This document shows positions 56,992-64,000 of a stretch of 64,000 bases of DNA, one piece after another. Each line of letters opens with the position of its first letter. Position 1 is the first letter of the stretch. The stretch is from a bacterium. Its GTDB lineage: Bacteria > Myxococcota_A > Bradymonadia > UBA7976 > UBA1532. The DNA is taken from contig JAUHXC010000040.1 in assembly GCA_030427205.1 (NCBI GenBank), forward strand, positions 1-64,000. The letters are read 5' to 3'. The notes below the pieces were generated by a model. It saw only the letters and a program-made list of their open reading frames with translations. It was not told the origin of the DNA and made no database searches. A program made the position numbers and the translations under genes.

Positions 56992-58686
56992 CTATGAAAG
57001 CAGGTTGGCGGCGAAGAGGGTCGGCAGGTCGACTTCGCCGTCCCAGCCCTCGAGGTGTGCGAACGCCGTCGCCGGCACGATGCGCGCCGCCCCCGCCTCG
57101 CGGGTGACGCACAGCAGCCGATCGATGGGCGTCAGGCCCAGCCAGACCGGGGAGTGCGTCGTCACCAGCACCTGATTCTCCGGGCTCCACGCCAGCGCCT
57201 GGCAGATGGCCTCCACCGCGCTGGGGTGCACCCCGTTCTCCGGCTCTTCGATGAGGTAGACCGCGTCCGGCTCGGCCACGTAGGGCACCAGGGTCACCCC
57301 CAGGATGCGCAATACGCCGCGGCCCAGGCGGCGGGCGGGCACCTCGTGGCCGCCGCGGAAGCCCACGACCAGCTCGAGATCGCCGCCGCGGGGCTCGACC
57401 TTGACGAACTCGACCGTCGGCAGCGCCTCGCGCACATGGGCCAGCCACTCCTCGCAGCGGCTGATGTCGCCAGCGGCGAGCGCCCGCACCACCGAGGGGA
57501 TGTTGCTGCCATCGGGCAGCAGGAAGCCCGGCGCGTCGGGCGGGCAGGGGCGGGCCATCGCCGAGGGCTCGAGGGCCACCCGGCGCAGGCCGTGCACGAA
57601 GAAGCTCAGCACCCGCGTCGCCACCGGGAAGCGCTCGGGCTCCTCGGGCAGATGGGCCAGGGCCAGCTGCTCGGCGCCGATGCTCGACGTATTGGTCTTG
57701 CGCTGGCCGCTCTCGGCGCCGTAGCGGGCCTGCCCGGTCTGCCCGGTCAGCCCCAGCACCTTGCGCCACTTGCGGGGCACCGTCTGCTGGATGATCGTCG
57801 GCGCCGACTCCCGACCGGGCATGAGGAAGAGCGACTCGCGCCGCACCCCGACCGCGTCGGGCTCGTCTTCGAGCTCACCGACCTCGAGCTCGTAGCGCAC
57901 CCGGTTGAACTCGCCGCGCAGGCTCGGCGGCAGCAGCAGCTCGACGGCGATCGCGAAGAACGCGCCCTCGCCGAACCACAGCAGGTCGCCCAGCCCGTCG
58001 CCGCGGCGGGCGATGGCCGCCGGCACCCCGTCGCGCAGGGCGTCGCCGATGAACGCCAGGGCGTCGAAGAGCGTGCTCTTGCCGCTGGCGTTGGGCCCGA
58101 TGAGCACCGCGCTCTCGTCGAGATCGACCTTGACCGATCGCAAGAGCCCGTAGCGCTCGATCTCGACCCGGGCCAGCCGCAGGGTATCGGTGATGATCGA
58201 CCCGCGGGTGGGCACCTTGGGCCGGGCCGGCGCCGGGCGCGGACGCTCGGGCGGCAGGGCCTGGGTGCGCCAGCGCAGCAGGGTGCTCGCCCGCCGCCGG
58301 GCGGTGGCCGGGGCGATGCCCGCCACGTCTTCGATGCGGCTCTGCAGGACGTCCTGCTCGGGCGCGGTCTCGTCGAGCAGATCGGCGGCCACCGCCTGAA
58401 TCGACGCGCTCGCCTCGATACAGGCCCGGAAGATGGCCCGCTCGTCGTCGGTATTGATCTCGGTCTCGAGCAGGGCGGCGCCCTGCGCGGTGAGCGAGAT
58501 GGCATCGTCCTGGCGATCGAGCCAGCCCAGGATGCGGGCGGCGTGCAGGTGGTAGCCCACATGGCGCGGATGCAGTGTCATGACTTTCTGCAATCGCGCG
58601 GGGTCGGCGGCGCCGAAGTGCACTGCCTGCACCAGCTCGCGCACACGTCCCAGGCTGTCCGCCTGCGGGATGTCGGTGGCTTTCAT
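56992..58686 (-). CDS. Winged-helix/AAA (ABC-type) ATPase, antiphage-system candidate
   Basis: 564 residues from ATG 58686 with GGAG upstream. Residues about 8-145 form a winged-helix-like domain (LGRVRELVQAVHFGAADPAR, PRHVGYHLHAARILGWLDRQ, AISLTAQGAALLETE) like the DNA-binding domain of some restriction proteins. After a Pro/Arg linker, residues 170-560 are an SMC/ABC-type ATPase: Walker A IGPNASGKST (196-205), signature region RRLGRGVLRILGV, Walker B VYLIEEPENGVHPSAVEAI and H-loop LVTTHSPVWLG. This matches OLD/RecF-like ATPases of defence systems. Operonic with the TOPRIM-like and small helical genes downstream. Confidence 0.88.
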   Translation of the reverse strand: MKATDIPQADSLGRVRELVQAVHFGAADPARLQKVMTLHPRHVGYHLHAARILGWLDRQDDAISLTAQGAALLETEINTDDERAIFRACIEASASIQAVAADLLDETAPEQDVLQSRIEDVAGIAPATARRRASTLLRWRTQALPPERPRPAPARPKVPTRGSIITDTLRLARVEIERYGLLRSVKVDLDESAVLIGPNASGKSTLFDALAFIGDALRDGVPAAIARRGDGLGDLLWFGEGAFFAIAVELLLPPSLRGEFNRVRYELEVGELEDEPDAVGVRRESLFLMPGRESAPTIIQQTVPRKWRKVLGLTGQTGQARYGAESGQRKTNTSSIGAEQLALAHLPEEPERFPVATRVLSFFVHGLRRVALEPSAMARPCPPDAPGFLLPDGSNIPSVVRALAAGDISRCEEWLAHVREALPTVEFVKVEPRGGDLELVVGFRGGHEVPARRLGRGVLRILGVTLVPYVAEPDAVYLIEEPENGVHPSAVEAICQALAWSPENQVLVTTHSPVWLGLTPIDRLLCVTREAGAARIVPATAFAHLEGWDGEVDLPTLFAANLLS

Positions 58687-58786
58687 CGTGCTCCGGTCGA
58701 ACGAACGGTATGGCGCGCAGGCGACAGCGGCCGCGCGGACGGGCAGCATACGTGGCGCGAGCGGCGCTGTCGAGACCCTGTGACCG

Positions 58787-58803
58787 CCCCGCGCGGCGCG
58801 GGG
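58787..58803. terminator. GC-rich hairpin after the Na/Pi cotransporter gene
   Basis: CCCCGCG and CGCGGGG pair perfectly around a CGG loop and end one base before the minus-strand stop codon of the transporter gene. There is no T-run, so a rho-independent role is doubtful; it may only protect or pause transcripts. Confidence 0.3.
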
Positions 58804-60063
58804 TCAGCGGACGAACAGATCGTAGATCGCGAGCGCGCCGACGGGCACCGCGAAGAAGACCACCGCCACATAGACCAGCCCCAGCTTCGGGCGGTGCACG
58901 ACCCGCGCCGCCAGCGCGCGCGCCAGGCGCAGCGGGATCGGCCGGATCGCCGGCAGCGGATACAGCAGCAGGATGCCCATCAGGTTGAAGAGCAGGTGGC
59001 ACAGCGCGATCTGCAGCCCGAGCACCGCGCCCGGCCCCTCGGCGCCCATCGACGCCAGCAGCGCGGTGACCGTGGTGCCGACGTTGGCCCCCAGGGTCAG
59101 CGGATACATCGCTTCGAGCGAGACCAGCCCCACCCCGACCATCGGCACCAGGGTCGAGGTGGTGATCGAGCTCGACTGCACCGCGACGGTGGCGCCGGCG
59201 CCGACGCCCATCGAGACGACCGCGTTGCGGCCCAGGGCCGCGCGCAGCCAGCCCGCCGCGCGCCCCTCGACCGCGGCCTTGAGCGTGCGCACGATGCCCA
59301 TCAGCGCCAGGATCAGCAGCACCGCCGCCAGCCCCAGCAGCAGCCCGCCGAGCGCCCGATCGCCGAGGCCGGTCGCCGCGAGCAGCCCGCCGTCGATCAG
59401 GCTGCCCTGCGGCGCCTCGCCCAGCGCCGCCCGCTCGATCGCCGACTTGTCGATGCTCACCAGGGCCTTGACCGCCGGCTGGATCGCGGCCTTGAGCGGC
59501 GACTCGAAGCTCGCCCCGCCCAGCGCGGTCAGCGGCGCGACCAGCGCGCCCGAGAGGCGCTCGATGATACCCGTCGCCAGCTCGAGCGGCAGGAGCATGA
59601 CCACCGCGAGCAGGTTGAAGATGTCGTGCACCGTGGCCCCGGCGAACGCCCGCTCGAAGTCCCGTGAGTCGCGTACGTGGCCCAACGAGACGAGGGTATT
59701 GGTCACCGACGTGCCGATGTTGGCCCCCATCACCATCGGGATCGCCATCTGCAGATCGATCGCCTGGGCGGCGACGAGCCCGACGGTGATGGCGGTGGTG
59801 GTCGACGACGACTGCAGCACCGCGGTGCCCAACAGCCCGATCAACAAGGCCAGCAGCGGGTTGTCGATGTCGGCGAAGATCGTCGCCGCGCTGCCCCCGC
59901 CCAGCAGGCGGAAGGCGTCGCCGATGAGCTGCACGCTGACGAGGAAGATGTAGAGCAGCGCCAGCACCTTCACGGCGCGGAAGAGGTGATCCACCGAGGT
60001 GGCGACGAGGCCTGCCGGCGGATCGGGCGGCGTCTGAGCGGGGTCGGGGTGCGCATCGACCAT
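58804..60063 (-). CDS. Na+/phosphate cotransporter family protein (NptA/PNaS)
   Basis: 419 residues from ATG 60063. Two inverted PNaS repeats each hold the QSSS signature: VLQSSSTTTAITVGLVAAQA and VAVQSSSITTSTLVPMVGVG, with VMGANIGTSVTNTLVSLGH and LTLGANVGTTVTALLASMG. About eight or nine transmembrane helices are apparent. It imports phosphate with sodium, or exports it. No PhoU domain is fused. Not obviously linked to the ATPase operon, which starts 117 bp downstream. Confidence 0.93.
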   Translation of the reverse strand: MVDAHPDPAQTPPDPPAGLVATSVDHLFRAVKVLALLYIFLVSVQLIGDAFRLLGGGSAATIFADIDNPLLALLIGLLGTAVLQSSSTTTAITVGLVAAQAIDLQMAIPMVMGANIGTSVTNTLVSLGHVRDSRDFERAFAGATVHDIFNLLAVVMLLPLELATGIIERLSGALVAPLTALGGASFESPLKAAIQPAVKALVSIDKSAIERAALGEAPQGSLIDGGLLAATGLGDRALGGLLLGLAAVLLILALMGIVRTLKAAVEGRAAGWLRAALGRNAVVSMGVGAGATVAVQSSSITTSTLVPMVGVGLVSLEAMYPLTLGANVGTTVTALLASMGAEGPGAVLGLQIALCHLLFNLMGILLLYPLPAIRPIPLRLARALAARVVHRPKLGLVYVAVVFFAVPVGALAIYDLFVR

Positions 60064-60164
60064 GCCTGCTCGATACCGTCGGCCGCCGCGCGGTGCCACC
60101 GCCGAGGGGCGACGTCACGACGACTTCACCGGCCGATCACCCGATTGTGACCGCGGCCCGCCGT

Positions 60165-61007
60165 TCAGCCGCCCGGCCCGCGCCGAGGCGGGCGCAGAGT
60201 CGGCCGATCGCCGCGCACCGGCGGCACCTGAAACGGCCGCATATCGTCGAGCCGCAGCGCCGTCAGCATGCCGCCCCAGATGCAGCCCGAGTCGAGCGCG
60301 AACCCGCCGCGCACCTTGGCGAAGCCGTGGGCCGCCCAGTGGCCGAAGAGCCAGCGCGCGCCATCGGGGCGGGCGGCGACCCGATACCATGGCCGCAGCC
60401 CGCTCGGCGCGCCGTCGGGCGGTCCGGAGTAGCCGAAAGACGGCCGCCCCGCCCGGTCGACGCAGCGCATGCGGGTCAGCGCCGACAGCGCGAGCCGCTC
60501 GCGCCCCGGGCCGTCGGCGGCGGCCCAATCCAGCGGCACCTTGCCCGCGAGGCGGGCGACGTACGCCTGCCAGTCGGGGCCCGCCAGCCCCGCTTCGAGG
60601 CCGCGGGCCGCCGCGCGCGCCGCCGGCAGATCCCAGGCGGGCAGCAGGCCGGCGTGCACCAGCACGAAGCCCTGCTCCTCGTGCAGCAGGGGCTGACGCC
60701 GCAGCCAGTCGAGCAGCGCGTGGCGATCGGTCGCCGCGAGCACGGCCTCGAGCGTATCGCCCCGGCGCAGCGCGCGGCTGCCGACCGCGCGCCCCAGCAG
60801 GTGCAGATCGTGGTTGCCGAGTACGGTCAAGCCCGCCGGCCCGAGCCCGGAGACGAAGCGCAATACCTCCAGCGAGCCCGGCCCGCGGTTGACCAGATCG
60901 CCGAGGAAGAGCAGGCGATCGCGCAGGCGGTCGAACTCGATGTGCTCGAGCAGCGTGCGCAGCGTGCGCCAGCAGCCCTGGACATCGCCGATCGCATAGG
61001 TCGCCAC
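60165..61007 (-). CDS. apaH: Symmetrical bis(5'-nucleosyl)-tetraphosphatase ApaH
   Basis: 280 residues from ATG 61007. Calcineurin-like metal ligands in order: ATYAIGDVQG, LFLGDLVNRGPGSLEVLRF, VLGNHDLHLL, and His in VLVHAGLLP. The spacing and length match ApaH, which cleaves Ap4A to two ADP and de-caps Np4-capped RNA. LFGHWAAHGFAK is the expected late His block. Between the GNAT gene (47 bp) and the Na/Pi gene (101 bp), same strand. Confidence 0.93.
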   Translation of the reverse strand: MATYAIGDVQGCWRTLRTLLEHIEFDRLRDRLLFLGDLVNRGPGSLEVLRFVSGLGPAGLTVLGNHDLHLLGRAVGSRALRRGDTLEAVLAATDRHALLDWLRRQPLLHEEQGFVLVHAGLLPAWDLPAARAAARGLEAGLAGPDWQAYVARLAGKVPLDWAAADGPGRERLALSALTRMRCVDRAGRPSFGYSGPPDGAPSGLRPWYRVAARPDGARWLFGHWAAHGFAKVRGGFALDSGCIWGGMLTALRLDDMRPFQVPPVRGDRPTLRPPRRGPGG

Positions 61008-61054
61008 GGTCTCACCGCCTCCGTCTGCGGGTGGGTCTGCAGGCGCGGCGCAGC

Positions 61055-61588
61055 CTACAAGAGCCGCCAGCCATAGACCAGCGTCGGCACCCCATTCCCC
61101 TCGGGGCGGGTCGCGTCATGGGTCATGCCGGCCTTCTCGAGCACCCGCCGCGACGCGTGGTGCGGCTCGGCCACAGTGGCGATGATCCGGGTCAGGCCGA
61201 GCGCTCGGGCGCCGTAGGCCAGCATGCCCGCGGCGGCCTCGGTGGCCAGCCCCCGCCCCCAGTAGGGGCGGCGCAGCGCGTACTTGAGCTCGGGCTCGGG
61301 CTGCCCGCCGGGGTGCACCAGCCCGATGAAGCCGACGACGGCCTCGCCGCCGCTGCGGCCGGCGGGGCCGTCGGCGCGCAGGCACAGCGCCGACATGCCA
61401 TAGCCCCGGGTGGTGTAGTTCGACAGCGTGATGTCGATCCAGCGGCGGCAGTCTTCGGCCGAGATGGGCTGCCCGTCGTCGACCCAGCGCGCGCCGATGG
61501 GATCGCTGTAGGTGGCATACATCACATCGAAGTCATCCGCGGTGATGCGGCGGGCGCGCAGCCTGTCTGTTTCGAACAAATCAGTCAT
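61055..61588 (-). CDS. GNAT N-acetyltransferase (RimJ/RimL type)
   Basis: 177 residues from ATG 61588. Acetyl-CoA site RPYWGRGLATEAAAGMLAYG, preceded by ELKYAL and followed by ATVAEPHHASRRVLEKAGM, is typical of the RimJ/RimL/Acetyltransf_3 branch that modifies protein N-termini or small amines. No membrane span. The upstream KAP NTPase gene ends 44 bp away. Confidence 0.92.
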   Translation of the reverse strand: MTDLFETDRLRARRITADDFDVMYATYSDPIGARWVDDGQPISAEDCRRWIDITLSNYTTRGYGMSALCLRADGPAGRSGGEAVVGFIGLVHPGGQPEPELKYALRRPYWGRGLATEAAAGMLAYGARALGLTRIIATVAEPHHASRRVLEKAGMTHDATRPEGNGVPTLVYGWRLL

Positions 61589-61632
61589 CGATACTCATGA
61601 ATCGAGTCATCCCGAGACGGCTTCGCATACGG

Positions 61633-63084
61633 TCAGAGCCCCGCCGAGCGCATCAGATCGTCGAACCAGCGCAGCGAGCCCGGCTGGATGGGTTTGCCGG
61701 CGAACTGCTCCAACTCGGTATGGCGCTTGCTGCCGACCAGCCCCAGGGCGTCGAGATACGGCAGCAGCCCGGGCAGCGTCACCAGCCGCCCTGTCTCGCT
61801 GAGCAGGACCGGCTTCTTCGGCGCGTCGCGCAGGTGGTCGAGCAGGCGCTGAAACGCCTGGGTCTCACCGCGGCGGATGAGGTGGCGGATGACCCGAAAA
61901 CGCTCGGCGCCTGCCAGCCAGACCAGCGCGTGGCGCCGCTGATCGTGGGTCTGCCAGCCGGCATCGACGATGAGCCGCGCCCGGGATGGCTCGTCGAGCA
62001 GCAGCGTCAGCCGATTGAGGGTGCGCTTGATCACCCGCGGGTTGGCGAGCGGCGGCAGGGCGAGCGCCGCCACCAGGTTCGGCCGGCCGCCGAAGGGCGC
62101 AGCCAGCGTATCGATCCCGCCCAGCCCCTCGGCCCAATGCTCGACGAACCGGCTCACCGCCTTGGTCTCGCTGGGCACCGGCGGCGTCTCGAGCGAGAAG
62201 TCGAAGATCTTCTCCAGGTAGTTCTCGCCGCTGTACTGGCTCGCCCCAGGGAACCGGTGGCGGATGGCCTCGCCGACGATGCGCCGGTCGAGCGCAAAGA
62301 CGAAGACCGCCTTGGAGGCACCCGCGGCGGGGTCCGCGTCGGCGTGGTCGTCGCGGGCGCTGCTCATGCGCCGCTCGGTGCCGCACAGCAGCAGCTTGAC
62401 CCGCTCGATGAGGTCGACCACCCGGTCGGGCAGGCAGCGATCGAGGTCATCGAGGAAGAAGACCACCCGCCGGTTGTCCGATTGCGCGCCGTCCGCCGCG
62501 GTCAGCTCGAGCGTGGCGTCGACGAGCTCGCGGAACTGCGCCTTGATGCGCTCGACCTCGTCACCCGGCTCGCCGCGGCCTCTCAGCCAGCCGTCGATGT
62601 CCAGCTTGCCCGAGTCGCCGGCGGCCACCTCGACCGGCATCTCGCCGTCGGCGTCGGACGCGATCGCGAGCGGCAGCAGCGCGTTGGCCCCGCCGCGGAT
62701 GGCGACGCGCACGCCCAGCGACAGCAGCATGCGCCCGAGCCCTTTGGCCGCCGCGATGAAGCGCTCGGCGCGCTCGGGCTCTTTGCGGGTGCGCTCGCGC
62801 ATCTCGACGAGCAGCGCGCGCAGTAGAGGCCCGAGCAGGTCGGGCTGGCGATCGTATTGCCAGGGGTCGAACCACACCGGGATGTGCAGGTCGGCCGAGG
62901 CGTTGCGCATGGCGTTGCGCAGGATGTTGGTCTTGCCGCTGCCCCACGGGCCGTACACCGCGATGCACGCCGGGGCCGGCAGGCGCTCGATGGCTTTGCC
63001 GAGCGTGGCGATGACCGCCCGCTGGCCGAGCAGGTCGCGGGCGGTCGCGTCGGGCAGGACGGGGATCCAGGTGTCATTGAGCAT
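61633..63084 (-). CDS. KAP-family P-loop NTPase
   Basis: 483 residues from ATG 63084 with CGGAG upstream; the frame is open to 63318 but overlaps the TPR gene. Walker A AVYGPWGSGKTNILRNAM (43-60), DPWQYDR, Walker B VVFFLDDLDRCLPD and VFVFALDRRIVGEAI are the KAP/Pfam07693 blocks. The usual inserted transmembrane helices are replaced by one weak hydrophobic segment (LLSLGVRVAIRGGANALLPL). KAP NTPases recur in antiphage and toxin loci and at bacterial membranes. The start lies inside the end of the TPR gene (11-bp overlap), which implies coupled expression. Confidence 0.9.
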   Translation of the reverse strand: MLNDTWIPVLPDATARDLLGQRAVIATLGKAIERLPAPACIAVYGPWGSGKTNILRNAMRNASADLHIPVWFDPWQYDRQPDLLGPLLRALLVEMRERTRKEPERAERFIAAAKGLGRMLLSLGVRVAIRGGANALLPLAIASDADGEMPVEVAAGDSGKLDIDGWLRGRGEPGDEVERIKAQFRELVDATLELTAADGAQSDNRRVVFFLDDLDRCLPDRVVDLIERVKLLLCGTERRMSSARDDHADADPAAGASKAVFVFALDRRIVGEAIRHRFPGASQYSGENYLEKIFDFSLETPPVPSETKAVSRFVEHWAEGLGGIDTLAAPFGGRPNLVAALALPPLANPRVIKRTLNRLTLLLDEPSRARLIVDAGWQTHDQRRHALVWLAGAERFRVIRHLIRRGETQAFQRLLDHLRDAPKKPVLLSETGRLVTLPGLLPYLDALGLVGSKRHTELEQFAGKPIQPGSLRWFDDLMRSAGL

Positions 63085-64000
63085 CGGCGGCTCCGGGCGG
63101 GTCGGGCTGGGCGTCGAGCGGGGGCATGAGCGGGGTGCAGCGTTTGGTTCGGGGTTCGCCGCGGCGCATACGTTTGATCTGCCGGCGCAGGCATCGCGCG
63201 GTGGATTTGGGATAGGGCTTCTTCTTTTTCGCTCCGGTGTCGAGTGATGCGACAGCGCGAGCCGGCTGGTTGCGACGCAGGGCACCGATCGCGATGAGGT
63301 AGTCGACGTAGCCATCATCCGGTCTTCGCGCTGCGGCGATGGCTATGGTGGCATCGAAGGACTCAAACTGACCCAGACCCAGGTGCGCTGTTGCCAGGTA
63401 TCGGTGCACCATCCGATCTTGCGGACGCAGTGTCTGGGCAATGGAACTGTGTTCCAGCGCCGTGTCGAAGCGCCCGAGTTGCAAGAGCGCCATGATGGCC
63501 CCCATCCGTCGCCCGAAGTCGTCAGGTCGACGTTCGAGCAGGGACAGGTTGATCGACACCACGTCGTTCAGCCTTCCCTGTGCTTGTCGAATCAGGAGTT
63601 GAGTGTAGGCGCACTGCCAGTGCTCTGGCTCTCGGGCGAGGCATGCCTCGATGATCGCCGAGGCCTCTCTCGGTGATCCATGCCGCAGCAGAGTACGGGC
63701 AAGGCCAGCATATAGAGTAGACCGACCCGAGGACTTGCTGTGCGCAGTATGGAGCGCCTTCGAGATGCCGTCTGCTCCGTTGATTCGTCTGATAGCTCGG
63801 AGTTCGAGACGCCGGAGGGCTCCCTTGACGTCCTTGGGGCGGTATGGCCCCACCTTGGCGTCGCGTCCGGCATCTGCGGCCAGAAAGGCGGCGACTGGAT
63901 CCTGGACGGTCAGGTACAGACTCCCGGCGTGGAAGTGCATGACTGCATCAACCGAGCCCCGCTGCTTGAGGTGTGTGAAGCGCTTCAATGCACCTTTGAT
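63074..64000 (-). CDS. TPR-repeat protein (5' end beyond the window)
   Basis: At least 308 residues; the frame is open at the right edge and no start is visible, so the true N-terminus is outside. Helical repeats resemble TPRs: YAGLARTLLRHGSPREASAI, HWQCAYTQLLIRQAQGRLND, AIMALLQLGRFDTALEHSSI, HRYLATAHLGLGQFESFDAT. A basic tail, KKKKPYPKSTARCLRRQIKR, precedes the stop. GC is lower than in the genes on its left. Overlaps the KAP gene by 11 bp, so TPR and KAP proteins are probably partners. Confidence 0.8.
   Translation of the reverse strand: MKGALKRFTHLKQRGSVDAVMHFHAGSLYLTVQDPVAAFLAADAGRDAKVGPYRPKDVKGALRRLELRAIRRINGADGISKALHTAHSKSSGRSTLYAGLARTLLRHGSPREASAIIEACLAREPEHWQCAYTQLLIRQAQGRLNDVVSINLSLLERRPDDFGRRMGAIMALLQLGRFDTALEHSSIAQTLRPQDRMVHRYLATAHLGLGQFESFDATIAIAAARRPDDGYVDYLIAIGALRRNQPARAVASLDTGAKKKKPYPKSTARCLRRQIKRMRRGEPRTKRCTPLMPPLDAQPDPPGAADAQ

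Noticed and set aside
57055..59667. 870-codon plus-strand frame opposite the ATPase and Na/Pi genes
   Set aside because: It crosses two real genes on the other strand, has no domain and no ribosome site, and is explained by GC skew of codon positions.

Overview
The window is high-GC DNA (roughly 70% G+C by eye) from a predatory or soil-type deltaproteobacterial lineage, most likely Myxococcota. Supporting signs are several lipoproteins with Asp/Pro/Ala-rich or (Gly-Glu)n linkers after the lipobox, a MYXO-CTERM-like tail on the 39.9-40.7 kb product, three eukaryotic-type Ser/Thr kinases of which one is a 1917-residue kinase/ATPase/GAF/histidine-kinase/receiver fusion, a second hybrid histidine kinase, and dispersed minisatellites. 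No rRNA, tRNA, CRISPR array, integrase or complete insertion sequence was seen.

Layout. 0-2.1 kb: a lower-GC island with the tail of an unknown gene, a small beta-sandwich-like protein and a candidate caspase-fold protein. 2.2-9.7 kb: a beta-helix lipoprotein, then (minus strand) a methyltransferase, a HEAT-repeat membrane protein and a Ser/Thr kinase with a C-terminal FGE-sulfatase-like domain. 9.7-16 kb: lipid metabolism (FadI-type thiolase, MaoC hydratase, high-molecular-weight FabG) around a holin-X/DUF3618/AI-2E membrane cluster. 16.1-16.85 kb: a 42/43-bp tandem array. 16.9-28 kb: an esterase lipoprotein, a GAF protein, an HD nucleotidase, a phosphotransferase-aldehyde dehydrogenase fusion, a patatin, a 2OG-Fe(II) oxygenase and a C45 amidase. 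28-35.3 kb: a trypsin-like lipoprotein with a partner lipoprotein, UppP, a second Ser/Thr kinase and an M16 protease pair. 35.5-43.3 kb: a hybrid histidine kinase and a Cys-rich lipoprotein, followed by a gene graveyard with decayed copies of both, a possible MITE and a second 42-bp array. 43.3-49 kb: an AlgI-type O-acyltransferase with a (GE)n lipoprotein, a VOC protein, a zinc-ribbon/retropepsin-like protein and an MBL hydrolase. 49-56 kb: the giant kinase and a secreted beta-propeller protein. 56-64 kb: a long minus-strand run containing a winged-helix AAA ATPase/TOPRIM-like/small helical protein operon that looks like an antiphage module, a Na/Pi cotransporter, ApaH, a GNAT enzyme, a KAP-type P-loop NTPase and a TPR protein cut by the window edge.

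Most relevant to the hunt: the caspase-like cassette at the left edge; the ATPase/TOPRIM/helical operon at 56-58.7 kb; the overlapping TPR-KAP pair at the right edge; and two 42-bp repeat arrays 26 kb apart whose units share a core. The second array also has inverted copies around a hairpin and sits beside decayed gene fragments. All family assignments are from reading motifs; no search was run.
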